A stretch of 18,553 bases of DNA from JAGTQI01 sp038868115 (GTDB lineage: Archaea > Thermoproteota > Bathyarchaeia > Bathyarchaeales > Bathycorpusculaceae), in assembly GCA_038868115.1 (NCBI GenBank), contig JAWBXA010000021.1, positions 1 to 18,553 on the forward strand, given 5' to 3'. Made by a program: the position numbers and the translations under genes. Below are positions 8,510 through 14,709 of this stretch, piece after piece. Position 1 is the stretch's first letter; every line of letters begins with the position of its first letter. The notes beneath the pieces are model-generated. The model was not told the DNA's origin. It did not search any database and saw only the letters and a program-made list of their open reading frames with translations.

Positions 8510-8548
8510 ACAAATGTTAAATATAAAGGAAATAATTTTTACAAATGT
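8510..8548. promoter_or_regulatory. Paired ACAAATGT elements flanking the lrp TATA box (candidate operator)
   Basis: ACAAATGT occurs at 8510-8517 and again at 8541-8548, 31 bp apart, close to three helical turns. Each is a small dyad (ACA/TGT arms with a 2-nt centre). The first abuts the lrp TATA box and the second covers the inferred lrp start. Repeated dyads in helical phase are typical of Lrp-family octamer binding, so autoregulation is a fair inference, not a demonstrated one. Confidence 0.4.
8517..8526 (+). promoter_or_regulatory. lrp promoter (TATA box)
   Basis: TTAAATATAA lies about 52 bp before the ATG of the Lrp-type gene. A start near 8548 would give a leader of about 25 nt that includes GAGGTG (8562-8567), 6 nt before the ATG. 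Confidence 0.55.
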
Positions 8549-8573
8549 AAGACGCATCAAAGAGGTGTATTAA

Positions 8574-9062
8574 ATGGAAGATGCGGATGTTCGAAAACAA
8601 ACACCCAAGAAAAAAGAGGAAGAGTTAAACGAAATTGATATGAAAATTTTAAGGGCACTAACTTTAGATGCAAGGCTTTCTTCACGGCAATTGGCTAAAC
8701 AGTGCGGCATATCGACAAGCACAGCTTCATCAAGGGTAAAAAAGCTGGAGGATGCTGGCATAATAAAGGGATACGCAGCTTTAGTGGACCACGAGAAGCT
8801 TGGCTATGCCCTAACCGTTGTAATCGAAATAACGGTTTCAAAGGGAAGACTTTTAGAAGTTGAAAGCGAAATAGCGAAACTTCCAAATGTCTGCTGCGTA
8901 TATGACGTGACCGGATTAATAGACGCCATAGTAATAGCAAAATTCAAAAACCGTGAGGAACTAAGCAAATTTGCAAAACGTTTGTTAGCGATGCCTTATG
9001 TAGAAAGAACAAACACCCACGTAGTACTAACAACAATAAAGGAAGACTTCAGACTGATCTAA
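8574..9062 (+). CDS. Lrp/AsnC family transcriptional regulator
   Basis: A 162-residue Lrp/AsnC protein. After a lysine-rich N-terminal tail (1-17) comes a helix-turn-helix (about 20-65; IDMKILRALTLDARLSSRQL, with recognition helix around STSTASSRVKKLE), then a RAM ligand-binding and oligomerisation domain (about 75-150). These proteins form octamers that sense amino acids and bind phased sites. The gene is transcribed away from glnA and shares its intergenic region, so control of glutamine synthetase and of itself is likely. Known parallels exist in haloarchaea, where an Lrp-type protein acts on glnA. The ATG has a GAGGTG 6 nt upstream. The ligand is not readable from sequence. Confidence 0.93.
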   Translation: MEDADVRKQTPKKKEEELNEIDMKILRALTLDARLSSRQLAKQCGISTSTASSRVKKLEDAGIIKGYAALVDHEKLGYALTVVIEITVSKGRLLEVESEIAKLPNVCCVYDVTGLIDAIVIAKFKNREELSKFAKRLLAMPYVERTNTHVVLTTIKEDFRLI

Positions 9063-9066
9063 AACC

Positions 9067-9077
9067 TTTCCCTTTTT
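9067..9077 (+). terminator. T-rich terminator after the lrp-type gene
   Basis: A TTTCCCTTTTT tract starts 5 nt after the TAA. Archaeal transcription commonly stops on such T-rich tracts without a hairpin. Confidence 0.45.
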
Positions 9078-9101
9078 ATGTTAACTTAGAAATCACTAAA
9101 A

Positions 9102-9115
9102 GGAAACTTTAATTT
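9102..9115 (+). promoter_or_regulatory. Promoter of tRNA-Leu
   Basis: GGAAACTTTAATTT combines a BRE-like purine stretch and a TATA-like box, centred about 33 bp before the first base of the mature tRNA, allowing a short 5' leader. Confidence 0.45.
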
Positions 9116-9143
9116 CACCTTTTAAGGAATGAAACGGTGACAT

Positions 9144-9256
9144 GCGGGGGTTGCCAAGCCTGGTCAAAGGCGCAGCCCTGAGGAGAAAATCACCCTAAAA
9201 GTTTCGCGGAACGGCTGTCCCGTAGGGGTTCGTGGGTTCAAATCCCACCCCCCGCA
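9144..9256 (+). tRNA. tRNA-Leu(GAG) with a 28-nt archaeal intron
   Basis: Acceptor arms GCGGGGG (9144-9150) and CCCCCGC (9249-9255) pair fully, with discriminator A at 9256. The T-arm is GTGGG-TTCAAAT-CCCAC and the long variable arm (CCCGTAGGGG) marks a class II tRNA; A73 fits leucine, not serine. The anticodon stem is CAGCC (9173-9177) with GGCTG (9213-9217), and the anticodon GAG is at 9180-9182. The loop is interrupted after position 37 by an intron at 9184-9211. Its inner helix GAAA (9185-9188) with TTTC (9202-9205), two 3-nt bulges (9182-9184 and 9210-9212) and a central 4-bp step (one mismatch) give a bulge-helix-bulge splice site. The mature length is 85 nt. CCA is not encoded. Confidence 0.93.
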
Positions 9257-9548
9257 CTGAATCTCATCTAAGAGTTTAAATCATCAATATCAGTTTCATA
9301 CTCAACTATTTTGTACTCAAGTAGGAAGGAAGAAATTTAGTGCGAGAATGATAATTTCGAATACATCTTATCTTTTCTATTTTGTAATAAGCGTGGAGCA
9401 CCTGTCATACTTGAATTCACAAACACGAATTCCGCCTCCTGAAAGACAACAAAGCCACAGAATGAATAAATTTTGAAGATCCCTTTCCCCCCTTCTTTTT
9501 GGACATTGTAAGAATTTATCTTCAGGCTATTTAACACCGCATTTTTAG
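9257..9548. other. Gap between two tRNA genes, no convincing gene
   Basis: This 292-nt AT-rich stretch separates the two tRNAs. A 66-codon minus-strand frame (9337-9537, GTG start) is present but has no ribosome site, no recognisable motif and odd composition. I see no complete box C/D or H/ACA RNA, repeat or integrase remnant. Confidence 0.5.
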
Positions 9549-9621
9549 TAGCCCGGGGGAGATTCGAACTCCCGTCGGCGGGTCCAAAGCCCGCTATGCT
9601 TGTCCACTACACCACCGGGCT
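9549..9621 (-). tRNA. tRNA-Gln(TTG)
   Basis: On the minus strand the gene starts AGCCCGG (9621 down to 9615), pairing with CCGGGCT before a discriminator A at 9549. The anticodon arm is GCGGG-CTTTGGA-CCCGC with anticodon TTG (complement of 9585-9587), reading CAA. The T-arm is GGGAG-TTCGAAT-CTCCC. Length is 73 nt, no intron, no encoded CCA. It begins 21 nt after the stop of the nucleotidyltransferase gene on the same strand. A TATA-like AGTTAAATAAC (9638-9648) overlaps that stop codon, so the tRNA may have its own promoter inside the gene's 3' end. Confidence 0.95.
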
Positions 9622-9642
9622 TTGCAGTACATGTGATGTTAT

Positions 9643-10767
9643 TTAACTCTTTGATATGTATGTTTTGATTAAATGTTTCCTTTCCCGTCTTATCTTCAAT
9701 ATGATTCTCCTAACTTTTTCGATGGTTTGGGCTACCTCCATCTTACTTAAATTGGATGCGTTGGTTAGGTTTAGGAGCTTTATGATGTTTTGGTAGTGCT
9801 TAGGATTGCTCCTCTCAAGTTTCTCTATTGAGCGCATCAGGCTTGCGTAGTCTATTTTCTGTTTTTCGGCTGTAGCTTTTAGCCAAGCGTAATTTTCAAT
9901 AAGGTTTAAAGATATGCTAGTCAGGTAATGCACCGTTTCAGCAAACTTTTCAGAGTTTATCATCGAGTTTGCTCTCAAAATAGTGCCTTGCATAAACGCC
10001 GCATTGAAGTGGTAATTTATGCTTGTTTTAACTTTGAAGTGCACGTTTTTCAGCATTTGAAGTTTCTGTTTAACAAAGAAGCTCATTTCACCCCAAACAG
10101 TTTCAAAAAGTTTCAGTTTCTCTTCAGCCTCTGTCGCGCTCACTTTATTCAGTTCGGCTGTTTTCAGATAATCATTAAAAATTTCTTGCATACCAAGCTT
10201 TTCAGCTGCTATTTCCAATCTCTCTAAAAACCGGCTGTTTGAAAATGGTTCAAGGGCTATTTCTAGCAGCACTCGTAAGATATTTTCCATGGCAACTACG
10301 ACGAAAAGTTGAGCGCTTAGACAGTCGCCTTTTGCATGGGCTGATGTGGCACGGCTTAAATATACATCTGACTCTATTACATGCGTTTGTGTTCTTATGT
10401 CGACTCTTTCAGACGACCTATAAAGCTTAGCCATTAAAAGTTTTGTATTCGTTAAAGCCCAGTCTCTGTCATACAAGATTTGGGTTTCATAAAGTTTTTG
10501 GTCAAGTTTCGGATGTATGGGACCACGAATTAAATGTTTTGGGACAAAGTTAAGGTCTAAAAAAATGTTGCCAATAGAAACCCTTTCCACATACTCATCT
10601 TCAATCGACTCATTGCTAAGGATTAGAAGGTCAACGTCACTTGAAGAGGTGGCGTCTTCTCGGCTCCAGCTTCCAAAGAGGCCTATCCCAGAAATGGTTT
10701 CGTTGGCAGCCACTTTCTTTACGGTTTTTTCCAGCGTTTTTCGTAGTTTTTCTGGAAGCTTCAACAT
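9643..10767 (-). CDS. Minimal-nucleotidyltransferase (MNT) domain protein with long helical C-terminal region
   Basis: A 374-residue protein. The N-terminal domain (about 10-80) is a DNA polymerase beta-type nucleotidyltransferase: GLFGSWSREDATSSSDVDLL has the GS pair (32-33) and metal aspartates Asp44 and Asp46, and the third Asp is in FLDLNFV (Asp71), so the catalytic set looks complete. The remaining 290 residues are predicted helical, with blocks (about 130-190 and 240-300) reminiscent of HEPN-type helical bundles; a loose R-x4-H (RRERKH) sits near the C-terminus. MNT/HEPN pairs act as toxin-antitoxins or nucleotide-transfer systems, but a single fused protein beside tRNA genes need not be one. 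Substrate and role are unknown. The start ATG has only a weak ribosome site. Confidence 0.8.
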   Translation of the reverse strand: MLKLPEKLRKTLEKTVKKVAANETISGIGLFGSWSREDATSSSDVDLLILSNESIEDEYVERVSIGNIFLDLNFVPKHLIRGPIHPKLDQKLYETQILYDRDWALTNTKLLMAKLYRSSERVDIRTQTHVIESDVYLSRATSAHAKGDCLSAQLFVVVAMENILRVLLEIALEPFSNSRFLERLEIAAEKLGMQEIFNDYLKTAELNKVSATEAEEKLKLFETVWGEMSFFVKQKLQMLKNVHFKVKTSINYHFNAAFMQGTILRANSMINSEKFAETVHYLTSISLNLIENYAWLKATAEKQKIDYASLMRSIEKLERSNPKHYQNIIKLLNLTNASNLSKMEVAQTIEKVRRIILKIRRERKHLIKTYISKS

Positions 10768-10847
10768 TTTGTACAGACTCTTCTGTTAAATTAGTAGTGT
10801 ATATCATTATTCAAAATTTGTGTGGGAGATATTTTAGTTTAAACCGT

Positions 10848-10861
10848 AAAATTTATATATT
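10848..10861 (+). promoter_or_regulatory. Upstream TATA box of the tfb gene (P1)
   Basis: A strong TTTATATAT core (10852-10860) preceded by a CCGTAA BRE-like stretch. The start site expected near 10881 would place the transcript's 5' end at the hairpin described next, with an 86-nt leader before the ATG. Confidence 0.5.
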
Positions 10862-10878
10862 AGAACATTTCACTGGAT

Positions 10879-10902
10879 AGACGCACGGGCCGGATGGCGT
10901 CT
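10879..10902 (+). promoter_or_regulatory. GC-rich hairpin in the tfb leader
   Basis: AGACGC (10879-10884) pairs with GCGTCT (10897-10902) around a 12-nt loop rich in G and C. It stands out from the surrounding AT-rich DNA and would lie at the very 5' end of the P1 transcript. Confidence 0.4.
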
Positions 10903-10908
10903 TCTACT

Positions 10909-10918
10909 CCTATATAAT
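10909..10918 (+). promoter_or_regulatory. Second TATA box of the tfb gene (P2)
   Basis: CCTATATAAT lies about 53 bp before the tfb ATG and would give a start near 10940, a leader of about 27 nt that omits the upstream hairpin. Confidence 0.45.
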
Positions 10919-10966
10919 GGGGAATGAAAAGGGACGGTTCTACGCAGAAATTGAAGAGTGAGGAAA

Positions 10967-11902
10967 ATGAGCGGGAAAGAAGGCGGAATTCAACGTTTAG
11001 TTGATAAGTGTCCAGAATGCGGTGGTGTAAACCTTATTCATGATTATGATACTGGCGAGACTATTTGCGGAGAATGTGGGCTTGTGCTTTACGAGCAGAT
11101 GATGGACAAGGGGCCAGAATGGCGCGCTTTCACACAGGAGGAGAAAGCCTCAAGAAGTCGTGTTGGAGTACCGACATCTTACTCCGTTCACGATAAAGGA
11201 TTGTCAACAGCCATAAGCCAAGTTGACCGTGACGCCTTCGGAAGAAAACTTCCACTTTCAACAAGACTGCAAATGTGGCGTCTAAGAAAATGGCAGATAC
11301 GCTCAAGAGTGCACTCCTCAATTGACCGAAATTTGGCACAAGCAATGGCTGAGCTTGACCGTCTATCAGACAAAGTATACATTCCGCCGTCCATAAAGGA
11401 GAAGGCAGCTGTAATATACCGCAAAGCCCTAGATAAGGGCCTAGTGCGTGGAAGATCAATTGCAGCTATAGCTGCCGCTGCACTTTATGCCGCTTGTCGC
11501 GGAAGCGGAACACCAAGAACTTTGAGAGAAATAGCAGAAGCCAGCCTGGTGGACAAAAAGGATGTTGCCCGCTGTTATAGGCTTCTGCTTCGCGAGCTTG
11601 ATGTTCAGATGCCCATAGCAGACCCATTAACATATGTGTCAAAAATTGCTGAAAAAACTGGAATTTCAGGTAAGACGCAAGGGCTGGCCATACAAATTCT
11701 GCGCGAAGCGAAAATGAAGCGCGCTGCAGCTGGAAAAGACCCGATGGGATTGGCTGCCGCAGCACTATACATTGCCTGTTTGCAAAATAATGAGAAAAGA
11801 ACCCAAAAGGACATCGCTGAAGCTGCAGGAGTTACTGAGGTCACTGTACGGAACCGTTACAAAACATTGAAGAGACAGCTGAACCTGGAATTGCCGGACT
11901 AG
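10967..11902 (+). CDS. tfb: Transcription initiation factor TFB (TFIIB homologue)
   Basis: A 311-residue archaeal TFB, which bridges TBP-TATA-BRE to RNA polymerase. The N-terminal zinc ribbon has Cys15-x2-Cys18 and Cys34-x2-Cys37 (CPEC, CGEC). Then follow the B-reader/linker region (GPEWRAFTQEEKASRSRVG) and two cyclin-fold repeats (about 115-205 and 215-305); the second ends with the DNA-binding helix-turn-helix (DIAEAAGVTEVTVRNRYKTL). The start could be this ATG or a GTG three codons earlier (10958); GAGG lies only 3 nt before the ATG, so the choice is uncertain. It ends in TAG, five bases from the facing zinc-ribbon gene's stop. Confidence 0.96.
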   Translation: MSGKEGGIQRLVDKCPECGGVNLIHDYDTGETICGECGLVLYEQMMDKGPEWRAFTQEEKASRSRVGVPTSYSVHDKGLSTAISQVDRDAFGRKLPLSTRLQMWRLRKWQIRSRVHSSIDRNLAQAMAELDRLSDKVYIPPSIKEKAAVIYRKALDKGLVRGRSIAAIAAAALYAACRGSGTPRTLREIAEASLVDKKDVARCYRLLLRELDVQMPIADPLTYVSKIAEKTGISGKTQGLAIQILREAKMKRAAAGKDPMGLAAAALYIACLQNNEKRTQKDIAEAAGVTEVTVRNRYKTLKRQLNLELPD

Positions 11903-11907
11903 ACGTC

Positions 11908-12117
11908 CTAACTTTCATTTTCTTCCTTTTCAATTTCCATAACTATTGGACCGAAATACTCGCAGTCTTCGCAAACATACTTTTTGGGCGTCAGCCAATA
12001 GATAAGACTGCTTGATAGGTGGATTCTGGGGCTTCCACATTTTGGACAGTAAATTTTTGACGGGCTTCGATGTTTTAGAATCTTCAATACATCACATATA
12101 TTCTGTAGGATTCCCAT
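11908..12117 (-). CDS. Small zinc-ribbon protein
   Basis: A 69-residue protein with two CxxC knuckles, Cys24-x2-Cys27 (CPKC) and Cys49-x2-Cys52 (CEDC), separated by a short hydrophobic stretch and followed by an acidic tail. This is the layout of a rubredoxin-like or zinc-ribbon fold, widespread and poorly characterised in archaea. GGAAGG lies 9 nt before the ATG. It follows aIF1 by 23 bp on the same strand, so it is probably co-transcribed with it, suggesting a link to translation or RNA metabolism, but nothing in the protein proves that. Confidence 0.75.
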   Translation of the reverse strand: MGILQNICDVLKILKHRSPSKIYCPKCGSPRIHLSSSLIYWLTPKKYVCEDCEYFGPIVMEIEKEENES

Positions 12118-12140
12118 GGGCTCAAACCTTCCGGACGTAG

Positions 12141-12449
12141 CTATTGAACTTCTATGTTTTCTTCTGGATATCCAAGCTTTATTAGGTATTGGCGGACTTT
12201 TTCACGGTGATCTCCTTGGAGGATTATATGTCCGTTTTTGGCCGTGCCTCCACATGCACAAAAGCTTTTCAGTTTTTGGGCTAAGCTTCCAAGATCTGCA
12301 TCCTTGTCATTTATGCCTTCAACGATTGTCGTTGGTCTGCCGAATTTTCTTGTTTCAAATCTTATGCGAATTCTTTGCTGCTCCTTGCCTATCTCGCCGC
12401 AGACACACAAGTCTTTTGGTAGCCCGCATATTGGACAGATATCAGCCAT
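12141..12449 (-). CDS. Translation initiation factor aIF1 (SUI1 family)
   Basis: A 102-residue SUI1 protein that binds the small ribosomal subunit near the P site and checks start-codon selection. The N-terminus holds a zinc-knuckle-like Cys set (Cys5, Cys8, Cys15, Cys17; CPICGLPKDLCVC) typical of archaeal aIF1, then the SUI1 fold with IRIRFETRKFGRPTT, CACGGTAKNGHIILQGDHRE and the usual ending GYPEENIEVQ. The open frame extends 15 codons further upstream, but those codons encode a hydrophobic stretch absent from the family and lie across the gene's own TATA box, so the ATG before ADICP is the right start. The transcript would then be nearly leaderless. The stop is TAG. Confidence 0.94.
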   Translation of the reverse strand: MADICPICGLPKDLCVCGEIGKEQQRIRIRFETRKFGRPTTIVEGINDKDADLGSLAQKLKSFCACGGTAKNGHIILQGDHREKVRQYLIKLGYPEENIEVQ

Positions 12450-12477
12450 GACGCTCAACACTACAATGGTAACGGCT

Positions 12478-12490
12478 GTATATAAAATTT
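12478..12490 (-). promoter_or_regulatory. aIF1 promoter (TATA box)
   Basis: On the minus strand this reads AAATTTTATATAC, centred about 35 bp before the aIF1 ATG. A start 25 bp downstream falls near 12458, giving a leader of roughly 9 nt. Confidence 0.6.
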
Positions 12491-12548
12491 TCAAATTTTA
12501 ATTCGGCAAATTCAGCAAATTGATGGAAGAATAGGCAAGCTTTTCAAA

Positions 12549-12557
12549 CTTTATATT
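12549..12557 (+). promoter_or_regulatory. nrdJ promoter (TATA box)
   Basis: CTTTATATT is centred 35 bp before the reductase ATG. The inferred start near 12579 gives a leader of about 9 nt with no Shine-Dalgarno sequence, that is, near-leaderless translation. Confidence 0.55.
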
Positions 12558-12587
12558 GGCGTTTAATCCAATCTTGATTGAAAAACC

Positions 12588-14681
12588 ATGCCAATAACAA
12601 AAATTAGGAAAAGAGACGGTCGAATAGTTGACTTTAACCCCGAGAGAATTAAAAACGCCATTCACAAGGCTTTTGTAGCTGTTAAACTTGAAGATGGGGA
12701 AAAAGCTGAACGCTTAACAAGGGATGTTGTCAGCTTTTTAGAGAAAAGATTTGTAGAGAAAATTCCGTCGGTTGAGGATGTTCAAGACGTTGTAATAGAG
12801 GTTTTAAAGAAAAGCGGTTTTGAAGAGGTTGCTTCGGAATATCAGGCTTATAGAAACAAGAAGGAGGAGATAAGGCGGTTAAAGGAAAGGCTTGGAATCG
12901 AAGAGCCTAAGTTGACGGTTAACGCGCTTGAAGTTTTGAGTAAGCGTTACCTACGAAGGGATGAGGCTGGAAACATAATTGAAGACCCGGCTCAAATGTT
13001 CAGGAGAGTCGCAAAAGCCATAGCGAGGATTGACCGCAAATACGGCGAAGACCCGAAAGAAAGCGAGGAAACCTTCTACAGAATGATGGCGAGACTTGAG
13101 TTCCTTCCAAACTCTCCTACGCTTTTTAATGCTGGAACAAAGCTTGGACAGCTTTCCGCATGCTTCGTCTTGCCTGTTGAAGACTCTTTAGACAGCATTT
13201 TCAAAGCCGTTAAAAACATGGCTTTAATCGAGAAAAGTGGCGGCGGTGTTGGCTTTGACTTTTCAAGGCTTAGGCCTAAAGGCGACATAGTCATGTCCAC
13301 CAAGGGCGTGGCTTCCGGCCCTGTCAGTTTTATGCGGGTTTTTGATGTAGCCACAGAGGTTATCAAAGCTGGTGGCAAAAGGCGAGGCGCCATGATGGGA
13401 ATTCTGCGTGTAGATCATCCAGATATTCTGGAGTTTATAACTGCAAAGCAGCAGCCGGGTTTCCTTTCAAACTTTAACATATCAGTTGCTGTAACTGACG
13501 AGTTTATGGAGACTCTCGAGAGGGATGGCGAATATTGGCTGATAAATCCGAGAAATAAGGAGAGAACGGGAAAGCTCAAGGCGAAAGAGGTTTGGAACCT
13601 TATGGCGAGGTCTGCCTGGTCTAGTGGAGATCCCGGCGTCGTATTTATAGACGAGATTAATAGGCATAATCCTACACCAGAAATTGGAAGAATAGAGTCA
13701 ACTAACCCATGTGGCGAGCAGCCACTTCTGCCCTATGAGTCGTGCAATTTGGGGTCAATTAATCTCTCACGCATAGTTGAAAATGGGAAAATTAATTGGG
13801 AGAAGCTTAGGGAAACTGTTAGGAACGCTGTTCACTTCTTGGACAATGTTATAGATGCGAATAAGTATCCGTTAAAGGAAATAGAGAAGGTTACAAAGGC
13901 AAATAGGAAGATAGGTTTAGGTGTTATGGGTTTTGCGGACATGCTCATTAAGCTGGGTATTTCCTATCGCTCTGAACAAGCCTTAGAGCTTGCAGAAAAG
14001 CTGATGAAGTTCATCGACGAAGAAGCTCATAAAAAGTCTGAGGAAATCGCCGAGAAAAGGGGATCGTTTCCAAATTTTGACAAGAGCATTTGGAAGGATA
14101 AATACAAGGCTATGAGAAACGCCACGGTAACAACAATAGCCCCAACGGGCAGCATAAGCATAATTGCGGGATGCTCATCAGGAATTGAGCCGCTTTTCGC
14201 CATATCCTTTATAAGAAAAGTTCTGGATGGAACGAGACTTTTTGAAACAAACCCGTTGTTTGAAATGGTGGCGAAGGAAAGAGGCTTCTATAATGCTCAT
14301 CTGCTAGAAGAGATAGCAAAAACTGGTTCTGTTCAAAAGATAGACAAGGTTCCAGAGGACGTCAAAAGGGTTTTTGTAACATCCATGGATATTGAGCCAG
14401 AATGGCATGTGAGGATGCAAGCGGCTTTTCAAAAATACACGGATAATGCTGTCTCAAAAACTGTTAACATGCCTTATGAAGCAACAGTTGACGATGTTAG
14501 AAAAGTGTTTGAGCTTGCTTGGAAACTTAAATGTAAAGGTGTGACCGTTTTCCGTTATGGAAGCAAACCAGAACAAGTCCTATACATTGGAGAAGTGAAA
14601 ACTGCTGAAAAGAGATTTATTTCAGCAGATTCAGAGTATGCTGGAGGTTGCCCCACTAGGACCTGTCCTTTCCCTGGATAA
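12588..14681 (+). CDS. nrdJ: Adenosylcobalamin-dependent (class II) ribonucleoside reductase
   Basis: A 697-residue class II ribonucleotide reductase, which makes deoxyribonucleotides using a radical generated from coenzyme B12. An ATP-cone domain (about 3-90; KIRKRDGRIVDF) is followed by the catalytic barrel. NSPTLFNAG and SACF (Cys192, one of the redox pair) come early. The active-site loop NPCGEQ (about 373-378) carries the thiyl Cys and catalytic Asn/Glu, next to ESCNLGSINL, and PTGSIS lies further on. The C-terminus ends GCPTRTCPFPG, a CxxxxC swinging-arm pair (Cys688, Cys693) that passes electrons from thioredoxin. No nrdB-like or nrdG-like activator gene is nearby, consistent with class II. 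It is first in an apparent two-gene unit with pncB. Confidence 0.95.
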   Translation: MPITKIRKRDGRIVDFNPERIKNAIHKAFVAVKLEDGEKAERLTRDVVSFLEKRFVEKIPSVEDVQDVVIEVLKKSGFEEVASEYQAYRNKKEEIRRLKERLGIEEPKLTVNALEVLSKRYLRRDEAGNIIEDPAQMFRRVAKAIARIDRKYGEDPKESEETFYRMMARLEFLPNSPTLFNAGTKLGQLSACFVLPVEDSLDSIFKAVKNMALIEKSGGGVGFDFSRLRPKGDIVMSTKGVASGPVSFMRVFDVATEVIKAGGKRRGAMMGILRVDHPDILEFITAKQQPGFLSNFNISVAVTDEFMETLERDGEYWLINPRNKERTGKLKAKEVWNLMARSAWSSGDPGVVFIDEINRHNPTPEIGRIESTNPCGEQPLLPYESCNLGSINLSRIVENGKINWEKLRETVRNAVHFLDNVIDANKYPLKEIEKVTKANRKIGLGVMGFADMLIKLGISYRSEQALELAEKLMKFIDEEAHKKSEEIAEKRGSFPNFDKSIWKDKYKAMRNATVTTIAPTGSISIIAGCSSGIEPLFAISFIRKVLDGTRLFETNPLFEMVAKERGFYNAHLLEEIAKTGSVQKIDKVPEDVKRVFVTSMDIEPEWHVRMQAAFQKYTDNAVSKTVNMPYEATVDDVRKVFELAWKLKCKGVTVFRYGSKPEQVLYIGEVKTAEKRFISADSEYAGGCPTRTCPFPG

Positions 14682-14709
14682 GAAGAGGACAACATCACAG
14701 GTGATGCTT

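Noticed and set aside
9337..9537. 66-codon minus-strand frame between the tRNA genes
   Set aside because: It has a GTG start without a ribosome site, no motif, and unremarkable AT-rich composition; most likely chance.
10870..10966. Box C/D or H/ACA small RNA in the tfb leader
   Set aside because: No C box (RUGAUGA), D box (CUGA) or ACA tail in proper spacing could be found; only a simple hairpin is supported.
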